From the NCBI GenBank assembly GCA_013042795.1, contig JABDPK010000034.1:1-27162 (forward strand): a DNA stretch of 27,162 bases. The letters run 5' to 3'. The notes beneath the pieces are model-generated. The model saw nothing but the letters and a program-made list of their open reading frames with translations, did no database searches and was not told where the DNA came from. This DNA is from Saprospiraceae bacterium (GTDB lineage: Bacteria > Bacteroidota > Bacteroidia > Chitinophagales > Saprospiraceae). The position numbers and the translations under genes were made by a program. Below, in pieces: positions 1-7,741 of this stretch. Within the stretch, counting starts at the first letter, position 1, and every line of letters begins with the position of its first letter.

Positions 1-1023
1 GGGGCTAATAATAATTTTGATACCAATGGGGATGGCCTTATAAATTCCCAGGATGAATATGTTGAAATATGTAATCTGGCAGAGAATACAGTAGTTGATA
101 TCTCAGGGTGGCAACTCGGGGATGATGATTCAGGAGCCTATCCTGATTTTACTTTTCCTGAAAGTATTTCTCTTCAACCTGGAGATTGTCTCTTAATTGT
201 TAATGATTATTGCCCAACTGTTGATGAACCCGAATCATGTGATACGCCGGTTGATATTATCAGTATGGATCTTGTAAATACGCCTTTCCTTGGAAATAGC
301 GGGGATGCATTAACTATTGCAAAAATGGATGGTTCAGCTTCATGTACAGTGGTTTATGGTAATGTGGCATGTGATGATATAGATCCACTGGATATACCTC
401 CTTTCGATATAAATGCATGTGATAGTTGGGGAACAGACATCGATGGCTGTCCTTTACTAATCTCCGGGGATAGTTGTAATTATCTGCCGCTGGCATTACC
501 GATTGAATTATTGGAATTTGATATTACAGAGGGCCCCAGGCATTCGGTGAAGCTTCATTGGAGTACTGCTTCAGAAATAAACAACGATATATTCTTTGTA
601 GAATGGAGTACAAATGCTCGCGATTTTGAAGTTATTGACGCACAACCAGGTGCAGGAACAAGTTCTGAAGTGAATTATTACAATGCTGTACATTATGATC
701 CGCACCATGGAGTAAATTATTACCGCCTGAAACAAGTAGACCTGAATGGGACTTACAGCTATTCTGAAATCCTGGCAATCCAGCTAAGGAAATTTGAAGA
801 GCCTGTTATTGCTCCAAATGTTATTACCGATGGATTCAGAATCCTCGGGAATAATATGCAGTATGATCTGAAAATTTATGACCTGAATGGAGCCCTTGTA
901 CATTCCATGACAGGATTAGAATCCGGCAAGTATACGGAAGTCAATCTGGAGAATTCAGGATACTATCTGTTTTACGTTATTAAGGAAGATGAAATATTCA
1001 GACTTCCAGTCATAAAAATTTAA
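1..1023 (+). CDS. Lamin-tail-domain secreted protein, T9SS type A cargo (5' truncated)
   Basis: The frame is open from the first base, so the start and signal peptide lie outside the window; 340 codons are visible. The first ~105 visible residues match a lamin tail domain (LTD): DEYVEICN, then DISGWQLGDD, then LQPGDCLLIVND, then LGNSGDALTI, the usual beta-strand signatures of bacterial LTD proteins. A fibronectin-like module follows (LHWSTASEINNDIF ... VNYYRLKQVDLNGTYSYS), very common just before T9SS tails in Bacteroidota. The last ~75 residues (LKIYDLNGALVHSMTG ... LPVIKI) look like a type A sorting domain, so export across the outer membrane and surface attachment or release by the type IX system is inferred. 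LTD domains in bacteria occur on secreted nucleases and surface proteins; no nuclease motif is visible here. The ATG at 265 is internal, not the start. Confidence 0.85.
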   Translation, partial: GANNNFDTNGDGLINSQDEYVEICNLAENTVVDISGWQLGDDDSGAYPDFTFPESISLQPGDCLLIVNDYCPTVDEPESCDTPVDIISMDLVNTPFLGNSGDALTIAKMDGSASCTVVYGNVACDDIDPLDIPPFDINACDSWGTDIDGCPLLISGDSCNYLPLALPIELLEFDITEGPRHSVKLHWSTASEINNDIFFVEWSTNARDFEVIDAQPGAGTSSEVNYYNAVHYDPHHGVNYYRLKQVDLNGTYSYSEILAIQLRKFEEPVIAPNVITDGFRILGNNMQYDLKIYDLNGALVHSMTGLESGKYTEVNLENSGYYLFYVIKEDEIFRLPVIKI

Positions 1024-1096
1024 TTTCCAATTAACTAAGTTTGTGCGGATAAAACGAAACCCGTTTCAGGGTCGTTTAATAAGAATAAAAATTCAT

Positions 1097-2302
1097 ATGC
1101 GCCATTTTCTCAGTTTGGTTTTCCTGTTTTTATCAGTTTTTCTGTTTGGTCAGAATAATCCTGTAGCCCATTATAGTTTTGATGGATGTACCCTGAATGA
1201 TAAGGCTGGAAACTACAATGATGCAATTGTTAAGAATAACCTGGTTTGTGATTGCGGTGTTGGTCAGAACTCCGATGCTTATTATTTCAATGGAAGTGCA
1301 GATACAATGTACCTGGATTCAGATCTTGGTAGTTTACTGAGTTCTGATTTTTCCCTGGGATTTTATTTCTGGGTTAATCCGGCATCAGAGTCATATACCA
1401 TTATGAGCATCAGGAATGGTTGCAACAGGGATTCTTCTTTCATTGTGCAGTATCTACCTTTCAGCAGGGAATTCATTGTAGAATATTCACGAAATATTGC
1501 TGAAGGTGTATTTTACAGGAACGAACTTAATTTGAACCAGTGCTGGCATCACTTTATGTTTACAAAACAGGATGAGATCTTTGCAATATATATTGACGGT
1601 GAATTTATAGAAAGTAAGGAATTCCTATCTGCGCTTTCCGTCGGGGATGGATATGAATTTGCTGTTGGTTATTCTCCGTGTGTAGGAATTACGGACCAGT
1701 TTTTTAATGGTAGAATTGATGAAATCAAGTTCTATGATTATGCATTGCTGGAAGATGAAATCAATGCAGATCTATTGTATCCGGATGAAATCATCACACA
1801 GGATACAACGATTTTTCTTGGCGAAGATGTCCAGGTAATTGCAGGCAGCAGTTGTGCTCAGAATATTAATTGGTTCCCGACTTTCGGAGTGGATGATCCG
1901 GGTTCTTCTACACCACTCATCACGCCTGAAGAAACGACTTTGTACGCCTTGAATTTTGACCATGGTAATTGCTCCAGTGTAGATTCCCTGCTCATAAGTG
2001 TTATATCACCTGATGACATAGAATGCAATCAATTACTATTACCAAAGGCTTTCACGCCCAATGAAGACGGCTTGAATGATGAATACGGGATTAGCAATGA
2101 CTTTATTGTAGATCAAATAGACAGGTTTGAAATATACAACCGATGGGGTGAAAAGCTCTTTGAGACGATTAACAAGAATGAAAAATGGGATGGTACATAC
2201 AAGGGTGTATATCAAATGCCAGGCACCTATGTATACAAGGTAGAATACACTTGCCTTGGGAATGATTACAAATCAACCGGCAGCTTCAATATATTAAGGT
2301 AA
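1097..2302 (+). CDS. LamG-like secreted protein with CHU_C (T9SS type B) sorting domain
   Basis: A 401-residue secreted protein. I chose the ATG at 1097 because it begins a clean signal peptide (MRHFLSLVFLFLSVFLFG, then Q); an upstream GTG at 1043 would add a basic extension with no purpose. Residues ~24-225 form a LamG/concanavalin A-like jelly roll: AHYSFDG at the start, CWHHFMFTK and IYIDGE in the middle, FNGRIDEIKFYDYAL at the end, the usual pattern of 'laminin G 3' domains that bind glycans or act as spacers. Residues ~235-303 are an Ig-like module with the TTLYAL pattern. Residues ~315-401 (FTPNEDGLNDEY, FEIYNRWGEKLFE, WDGTYKG, GTYVYKVEY) are a gliding motility-associated C-terminal domain, the type B signal of the type IX system. 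It lies 73 bases downstream of the lamin-tail gene on the same strand and ends 36 bases from the convergent adhesin gene. Its ligand is unknown. Confidence 0.88.
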   Translation: MRHFLSLVFLFLSVFLFGQNNPVAHYSFDGCTLNDKAGNYNDAIVKNNLVCDCGVGQNSDAYYFNGSADTMYLDSDLGSLLSSDFSLGFYFWVNPASESYTIMSIRNGCNRDSSFIVQYLPFSREFIVEYSRNIAEGVFYRNELNLNQCWHHFMFTKQDEIFAIYIDGEFIESKEFLSALSVGDGYEFAVGYSPCVGITDQFFNGRIDEIKFYDYALLEDEINADLLYPDEIITQDTTIFLGEDVQVIAGSSCAQNINWFPTFGVDDPGSSTPLITPEETTLYALNFDHGNCSSVDSLLISVISPDDIECNQLLLPKAFTPNEDGLNDEYGISNDFIVDQIDRFEIYNRWGEKLFETINKNEKWDGTYKGVYQMPGTYVYKVEYTCLGNDYKSTGSFNILR

Positions 2303-2338
2303 TGGTTATGAAATCTGTTTAGTTACAACCACCTAATT

Positions 2339-5300
2339 CTATCTGATAACAGTGATATCTCCTTTGTACTGAATCAGTTTATTATCTATAAACCTGACTT
2401 CCGCGACATAGACATAGACGCCTTGCTCGACAATCTTATTGGCTTTTCTTCCGTCCCAGCCATCGTCGACACTTGTCGGATGAGGAATATTTTCTTTTTC
2501 AAATACAAGATTTCCCCATCTGTCAAAGATTCTAAGGTATTCCACTGAAACCACACCTTCTCCCGTCAGTAGCATAAACTTGTCATTAGGTGGCAAATCA
2601 TCAGGGTTGAAGATATTTGGAGCAAAGACATTCCTTTTTGCCGAGATAAAAACATCGATTTTGTCTCTTCCTTCACATCCGTTAGTATCTGTAACAATTA
2701 CTTCATAAGTCGAAAATGTAGTGGCATTGACTGCAATGGTATTGCATGACGGGTCGATGCATGTGAACCCTGTATTGGATATCCAGTTGATTGAATCTAT
2801 AGGGTTCGGCCCATTAATTATTGCTGTAATCATAGCAGTGGAATCGCCAAGGTCAAGGACAATATCAGGTCCTAGATCCACTTCGATCTGTTCCGGCTGG
2901 TCGACAGTTGTTGCATAGGCTACTGAACACCCCACAGAATCGAATACCGTCAGTGTATACATACCAGCAATGACTTCGACACATGAGTCAATAGGGATTC
3001 TGTCACCAAAATTGATACTGTAAGTGTAGTTATTTCCAACACCACCGGTCGCAGTTTCAATGCCAATACACGTGCTGTTTCCAAAACAATCGGGCATGTC
3101 AGGCGACAAGGGCTGGGCAATGATCTCATCTGATGATTCAAGCGTATATTGTGTAATATCTGTACAACCGCATCCATCTGTAACTGTAATTGTATAATTT
3201 CCTTCAGACAGGTTATCAGCAAAACTGCCTGTTGACACATTATTGGTCCATGTATAAGTATATCCTCCACACCCTCCATTACTCCTGACCTGTATTGAGC
3301 CGGATTCATCACCGAAACAGCTTAGGTTTACTGTCCCGTTCAGATCGATTTCTACAGTCAGTGTATCCGGTTCTATTATCTCAATGGAATCCAGTTCCAT
3401 GCAGCCGTTATCATCACTGATCGTGACATAATAGATTCCTGGACAAAGTCCGGAATTGGTGGCTGACCTTGTTCCATCTTCCCAAAGAAATTCATAATTG
3501 GATGAATTAGATAAAGTTCCACCTGTGGCAGCCAAAGTGGCTGAGCCGTCGCATTCTCCTTTACACGATGCAGACCCGATGATTGATGCAGTCGGATCCA
3601 GTTGAAGTTTATCAGGCTGGTTGACCATGAAAAATACAGTATCTGAAGCACAACTGTTATTGTCAAACACAAGTACATAATTCAATCCTGCAGATAATTG
3701 AGTGGCATCATCTGTCAGGCCAGAGGAATTTATATTATCAGCCGGATTGGACCAGCTGAAATTAAAGGAGCTGGTTCCTGATGGATTATTGCTTACAATT
3801 GCGATAGCCTGACCGTCTGCACCGCCAAAACAACTTACATCAACAATATCACTATTGCTGACTTCAATTTCGATAGGTTCAGGATCTGTTAATGTAATAA
3901 TTGTATCTTTTTCACATCCATCTGCATTTGTAATTGTGACTGCATAATCACCTGCCGACAAACCTGTACGTGGACATCCAATGATACTTTGATCTTCCCA
4001 CGCGCATTCAAACGGACCGGTGCCACCTGCGAAGTTCAGGAAACTGATAGAGCCATCGATAGCTTCCACACATGATGGATTTTGAATATCCAGGTCAAAT
4101 GTGATCTCAACGCCAGTTTCAAAAAGTTCAATAAACGTATCAATCCTGCATCCTGCATTATCACTCACAGTAAGAAAGTAAGTTCCGGCAGAAAGGGTAG
4201 TAGGGTTGCAATCTGTAATACCGGCATCTTCCCATTCACAAAAATAAGGTCCTACACCTCCCTGGAAATTTGCAATAAGTGCTTCTCCATTTGAAGACCC
4301 GACACAGGAAGGGTCATTTATAGCAATGTCGAAAGTGAATACGCCTGCAGGATCGATAAAGACTGTGTCGCTATCGAAACAGTTCATATTCGGATCATTG
4401 ACATTCAGAATATATTCTCCCGGTGCAGTAAATGATAATGTTGTATTTGAACCAAGGACATCCCCGGCAGGATTTGTCCAGTTGTAGACCAGGATAGGAT
4501 AGGTACTATTAAGGATATTGGCTTCCAGTGTTCCCTGACCGGTACCGTCACAATTGAGTGAATTGACAATGTCTATTTCAATATTCAGATTATCTCCAGG
4601 CATTATAGTAGCCTGGGTTTCCATAGTACATCCCAGATCATCAGTAACCATGACATTATAGACACCGGGTATTAGATTTTCAATAGAATCGTTATTTATT
4701 CCAGGTGCTATCGGCCAGTCATATGTATAAGGTGCCATACCTCCAGTTGCCTGGACAAAAGCTATCCCATCGTTGGCGTTGCAATCAGGAGAGACTCCCC
4801 CCGTTGTAAGAATAAGTTCTGTTGGTGGTTCATTGATAATAAAAAACGTATCCAGTTGACATCCGAGCGTCGTTTCTGTGATTGTAAGATTATAATATCC
4901 TTCTGGCAATGTGCTGTCATAAAACAGTTCAACATTTCCTATGACTGATCCAACGGCAGGAACAAAATTTCCTATTTCGTCTGTCAGAAGGAACACATAT
5001 CTGCCTGGTGTTTGGACGATTATCCGTGCAGAACCTGTGCTTTCTCCTTTACAAGCTACGTCGATAAGCTCGGATATTTCAACATCCAGTTCTCCCTGTG
5101 TAGGAATATCTATTCTTTCTTCTACCACACAGCCATTGGCATCCCGAACAGTAATCACAAACTTGTTATCTATTGAAAAGAAATGAGGGTCAAGAAAAGG
5201 AGCCTGAACCTCATACATGGTACTTTGGGTACCATTTATGATATATTCTCCTCCCGGGAAAGGTGTACCTCCACTTGGAAAGACCCTGACTGCTCCGTCA

Positions 5301-6421
5301 GAAGACCCAAAACACGAAGCCGTATCTATTTCGATCAAAAGATCAATCTCAGGGGTGTTCAGTGTAAAAGATTCCGAGACCGAACATCCGTTGTCATCCG
5401 TGATCGTAATCTCATATACCCCGTTACCCAGGCGAACCAGGGAATCACCGTATGTATTAAGAAAGAATTGGCCGGTAGAAGCCGCCAATTCATAACCTGA
5501 CAGACCTGGAACGCCACCCTGAATATTTGAAATAACAATTTTTCCGGTTTCTGCTTCCGGACAATTTGGTTCGAACACAGACACATCATAATCAAGTGCA
5601 GGGCCGGATTCTATATTGACAGTTCGGGTTGATACATTGCCATCTGCATCTGTTACTTCGATAGTGAAAAGTCCTGGTGGAACAGTTCCGAATAGGACTT
5701 CTTCTCCATCCTGGTTGATTGTCCCTGAAAGTACTGCAGGGCTGAAAGAGGTAGTTACCTCGTATGTATAGGGTAATGCACCACCACAGGCTGAAAAACT
5801 GAGAGACCCGTTAGTCGGGTCAGCATTGCATGTCTGTATATCAATGATAGTTAATTCTGTACATTCAATTTTGATCTGAGTCTCTTCCTGCCCGTCCAGG
5901 AGGATAATCGTATCAGAACATGTAGTAAATTCATCCACCTGGTAATTGACCTCTAGTTCAGGATAGAATGGATAGTCATCGTTAAAATAAAGAGGGGAGC
6001 AGTCATTGGGTTCGCCGCAGGCATTGAAACAAAGTGTAAAAATCTCTTGCCCATCCGGCAAAGTTTGTCCTTCTGCATTGAGATTGGTCCAAATCATTGA
6101 AATGACGCCGTTATCTGCCTGGGAGAAGTTAGGTCCGATGGGCCCAAGAAGTACACCGGGGGTCGTTTGCAGAGATAAAAAACAAAGGATTGAGGGGTCA
6201 AATGCAAATGTATATTGAAACCCGATGACGAAATTGAAGTTTTCAGTTGTAAAACTGACACAGAACTCGTCTCCCGGATCAATGATTCCATCATCGACAT
6301 TAATAACAGTGTTAAAACCCAGGGTATCAGTGATACCTAAATCTACACATGGTGTCTGTAATTTGGCCGTTCCGGGGAGCAGTAAAAATGACAAGAAAAC
6401 TATTATCAATCCACGCCTCAT
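2339..6421 (-). CDS. Large SprB-repeat surface adhesin with cohesin-like N-terminal domain, T9SS type B
   Basis: A 1360-residue secreted protein. Residues 1-22 are a signal peptide (MRRGLIIVFLSFLLLPGTAK). Residues ~28-165 resemble a cohesin fold: GDEFCVSF, GFQYTFAFDPSILCF, FTLCFNACG. From ~190 to 1178 there are twelve SprB-type modules of roughly 75-90 residues, each built on C.G..DG, a GG..PY.Y.W core, an L.AG.Y.VTVTD turn and GC before the next module. Residues ~1179-1262 are an Ig-like module (LGPDIVLDLGDS ... YEVIVTDTNGC). Residues ~1264-1360 are a CHU_C domain (NVFAPNIFNPDD, LRIFDRWGNLVFE, GWDGR, QGVYVYVAEV), the T9SS type B tail. SprB of Flavobacterium johnsoniae is the mobile gliding adhesin, but SprB-type repeats occur on many other Bacteroidota surface proteins, so gliding is not implied. 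No PorP/SprF partner is adjacent. A -7 box lies just upstream, giving a very short leader. Confidence 0.9.
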   Translation of the reverse strand: MRRGLIIVFLSFLLLPGTAKLQTPCVDLGITDTLGFNTVINVDDGIIDPGDEFCVSFTTENFNFVIGFQYTFAFDPSILCFLSLQTTPGVLLGPIGPNFSQADNGVISMIWTNLNAEGQTLPDGQEIFTLCFNACGEPNDCSPLYFNDDYPFYPELEVNYQVDEFTTCSDTIILLDGQEETQIKIECTELTIIDIQTCNADPTNGSLSFSACGGALPYTYEVTTSFSPAVLSGTINQDGEEVLFGTVPPGLFTIEVTDADGNVSTRTVNIESGPALDYDVSVFEPNCPEAETGKIVISNIQGGVPGLSGYELAASTGQFFLNTYGDSLVRLGNGVYEITITDDNGCSVSESFTLNTPEIDLLIEIDTASCFGSSDGAVRVFPSGGTPFPGGEYIINGTQSTMYEVQAPFLDPHFFSIDNKFVITVRDANGCVVEERIDIPTQGELDVEISELIDVACKGESTGSARIIVQTPGRYVFLLTDEIGNFVPAVGSVIGNVELFYDSTLPEGYYNLTITETTLGCQLDTFFIINEPPTELILTTGGVSPDCNANDGIAFVQATGGMAPYTYDWPIAPGINNDSIENLIPGVYNVMVTDDLGCTMETQATIMPGDNLNIEIDIVNSLNCDGTGQGTLEANILNSTYPILVYNWTNPAGDVLGSNTTLSFTAPGEYILNVNDPNMNCFDSDTVFIDPAGVFTFDIAINDPSCVGSSNGEALIANFQGGVGPYFCEWEDAGITDCNPTTLSAGTYFLTVSDNAGCRIDTFIELFETGVEITFDLDIQNPSCVEAIDGSISFLNFAGGTGPFECAWEDQSIIGCPRTGLSAGDYAVTITNADGCEKDTIITLTDPEPIEIEVSNSDIVDVSCFGGADGQAIAIVSNNPSGTSSFNFSWSNPADNINSSGLTDDATQLSAGLNYVLVFDNNSCASDTVFFMVNQPDKLQLDPTASIIGSASCKGECDGSATLAATGGTLSNSSNYEFLWEDGTRSATNSGLCPGIYYVTISDDNGCMELDSIEIIEPDTLTVEIDLNGTVNLSCFGDESGSIQVRSNGGCGGYTYTWTNNVSTGSFADNLSEGNYTITVTDGCGCTDITQYTLESSDEIIAQPLSPDMPDCFGNSTCIGIETATGGVGNNYTYSINFGDRIPIDSCVEVIAGMYTLTVFDSVGCSVAYATTVDQPEQIEVDLGPDIVLDLGDSTAMITAIINGPNPIDSINWISNTGFTCIDPSCNTIAVNATTFSTYEVIVTDTNGCEGRDKIDVFISAKRNVFAPNIFNPDDLPPNDKFMLLTGEGVVSVEYLRIFDRWGNLVFEKENIPHPTSVDDGWDGRKANKIVEQGVYVYVAEVRFIDNKLIQYKGDITVIR
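2888..5854 (-). repeat. Array of twelve diverged SprB-type modules inside the adhesin gene
   Basis: At protein level about twelve tandem modules can be aligned by the recurrent motif C(x)G..DG ... GG ... W ... L.AG.Y.(V/I)T(V/I)(T/S)D..GC. At DNA level they have diverged and no long identical copies are visible, so this is an old protein repeat rather than a recent tandem duplication. The seventh and eighth modules (about 3878-4336) are the most alike. Confidence 0.75.
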
Positions 6422-6441
6422 AAGGTGATTCTCATTTTCCG

Positions 6442-6449
6442 CAAATATA
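6442..6449 (-). promoter_or_regulatory. Bacteroidota -7 box for the adhesin gene
   Basis: On the minus strand this reads TATATTTG, a match to the Bacteroidota sigma-ABfr -7 consensus TAnnTTTG. It lies 20 bases before the adhesin ATG, giving a leader of roughly 15 nt. I do not see a TTG/TTTG -33 element at the expected distance, so the assignment rests on one box. Confidence 0.4.
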
Positions 6450-6490
6450 ACTGAAAGTTATTATATGTTTGCTGATTAAGGTTACTGTAA

Positions 6491-6590
6491 ATTAACGAAT
6501 ACAAAGATCGATCTATTATTATTTTTCTAACTAATGGGATACCCTGATAAACTATAAACGAATATAGTATTGACAATGTATTTCGTTAAT
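6491..6590. repeat. Spaced inverted repeat between adhesin and thioredoxin genes
   Basis: ATTAACGAATACA (6491-6503) is the reverse complement of TGTATTTCGTTAAT (6577-6590) except for one inserted base; the arms are 73 bases apart. A shorter relative, AACGAATA, sits between them near 6557. The rest of this 265-base gap holds the -7 box of the adhesin and the terminator of the thioredoxin gene. The function of the repeat is unknown. Confidence 0.4.
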
Positions 6591-6592
6591 AT

Positions 6593-6627
6593 AAAAAAAC
6601 CGCGACCTGTTAAGATCGCGGTTTTTT
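6593..6627 (-). terminator. Rho-independent terminator of the thioredoxin-SPOR gene
   Basis: A 6-bp GC-rich stem (CCGCGA/TCGCGG, 6600-6605 with 6616-6621) and a 10-nt loop are flanked by seven A on the left and six T on the right. On the minus strand the stem is followed by a run of T, 60 bases past the stop codon of the thioredoxin gene. The A/T flanks make it symmetric, so it could stop transcription both ways. Confidence 0.8.
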
Positions 6628-6686
6628 AAATACTGCAGATTCTATGTTCCCCCGTGTTTTTGGGATAGTAGGGGAGGTGTATCAAA

Positions 6687-7469
6687 TCAATACACTATAG
6701 AATCAATCTTAAAGTCGGTTCTAAGTATTTTTCTGAAACTTTCAGCTTCATCGATAGTCTGAAATTCACCCATCAGAACTTTGTACTGAGTTGTATTGTC
6801 AACATAGTTGTTAAGAACTATAATAGGTTCAAGAAAGATTTCTTTAAGTTCTCTAACTTGATCAAATGCATCATTATAGTCAAAATGATTTCCTACCTGT
6901 AATTTATAGTTGGTTCTGAACTTCTCAGCAATCTGGTATTGATTGTAGAGGTGATCAAGGTTTGGACCCCTGTTTTCAGAATAGACACTGGGACTTGAAT
7001 TAACATTATGACTGATGACCTGCTTGTTTTTGGGATTATTATGAAAACTCAGAAGGCTGGTCATTGATTCGGAACTCAATGTTTTTTCGACGCGTTCTAC
7101 CATGTCTCCTTTTGAATTGAAGATCAGAATGGTAGGTAACATTCTAACAGAAAATTTTTCTTTCAGGTTGGATCCTTCATCTGATTCGATATCCATTTTC
7201 AAAGGAACATAGTTGTCATTTAATAAATTAATGACATCTGAATCCCTGAATGTCGTTTTATCCATCCACTTACAGGGTGTGCACCAGTCAGCATAAAACT
7301 CAACAAAGAATAGTTTACCTTCCGTACCCGCCTTGTTCTTGCCACTGTCAAAACTGCCCTGGAAATAATTCACACTGCTGCCAGGAATAAGATCAATGAC
7401 AGGATCTGCAGCCACTGATGTCGTGGTGCAAAAAGCAAAGGCAATCATAAGATTCATTAAGTTTTTCAT
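6687..7469 (-). CDS. Periplasmic thioredoxin fused to a SPOR-like domain
   Basis: A 260-residue protein if started at the ATG at 7469, which begins a signal peptide (MKNLMNLMIAFAFCTTTSVA, then ADP); upstream in-frame ATGs at 7487 and 7526 only lengthen the n-region. Residues ~40-140 are a thioredoxin-like domain with FYADWCTPCKWMDKTTF: the CxxC pair is C63/C66 and the cis-proline is in MLPT (P112). This resembles the DsbD-gamma/thioredoxin_7 group that reduces or relays electrons to periplasmic disulfides. A linker (~142-185) leads to residues ~187-260, which have the two-part SPOR pattern: YKLQVGNHFDYNDAF, then QYKVLMGEFQTIDEAESFRKIL. SPOR domains bind denuded peptidoglycan glycans, so this oxidoreductase may be held at the cell wall. 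The SPOR call is by pattern only. Single-gene unit with its own terminator; no promoter box recognised. Confidence 0.8.
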   Translation of the reverse strand: MKNLMNLMIAFAFCTTTSVAADPVIDLIPGSSVNYFQGSFDSGKNKAGTEGKLFFVEFYADWCTPCKWMDKTTFRDSDVINLLNDNYVPLKMDIESDEGSNLKEKFSVRMLPTILIFNSKGDMVERVEKTLSSESMTSLLSFHNNPKNKQVISHNVNSSPSVYSENRGPNLDHLYNQYQIAEKFRTNYKLQVGNHFDYNDAFDQVRELKEIFLEPIIVLNNYVDNTTQYKVLMGEFQTIDEAESFRKILRTDFKIDSIVY

Positions 7470-7593
7470 ATAAGAATTATTTATCATTCGTAAAAAATTG
7501 ATTAACTGATGCTTACATAGAAACAAAACATGTTCCAGTTCTTAAGAAAGACGATTATCAGCCTTTTGAATTTAACTATTATTGTACTTAGTG

Positions 7594-7632
7594 CACTGAA
7601 AATCAGTGTTTTATAACTGATGATTTTTTTTT
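7594..7632 (+). terminator. Possible plus-strand terminator or attenuator hairpin upstream of fabH
   Basis: ATCAGT (7602-7607) can pair with ACTGAT (7616-7621), followed two bases later by nine T (7624-7632): an intrinsic-terminator shape on the plus strand. The same TCAGTG can instead pair with CACTGA just upstream (7594-7599), giving two mutually exclusive hairpins. No plus-strand gene ends here, and I found no clear promoter between 7470 and 7594, so the role is uncertain. Confidence 0.35.
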
Positions 7633-7741
7633 ATATTTTTTTTGAGAGCAATTGATGGGTGCCTTCAAATATTAATTTGTTCAGAAAAGTGAGAGCACGC
7701 ATTTTTTTTGTTTATTTGTTCATCAGTCTAATGAATACCAG

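Noticed and set aside
2303..2338. Terminator hairpin between the convergent LamG and adhesin genes
   Set aside because: Only a weak GGTT/AACC pairing is visible, without a T-tract on either strand.
2950..3678. Open frames overlapping the adhesin gene in another frame of the same strand
   Set aside because: Low-quality translations lying inside the repeat region; the 1360-codon frame has signal peptide, repeats and sorting domain.
2339..6421. Gliding motility locus (SprB with PorP/SprF partner)
   Set aside because: No PorP/SprF-family or gld/spr gene is adjacent; SprB-type repeats and CHU_C tails alone do not show gliding.
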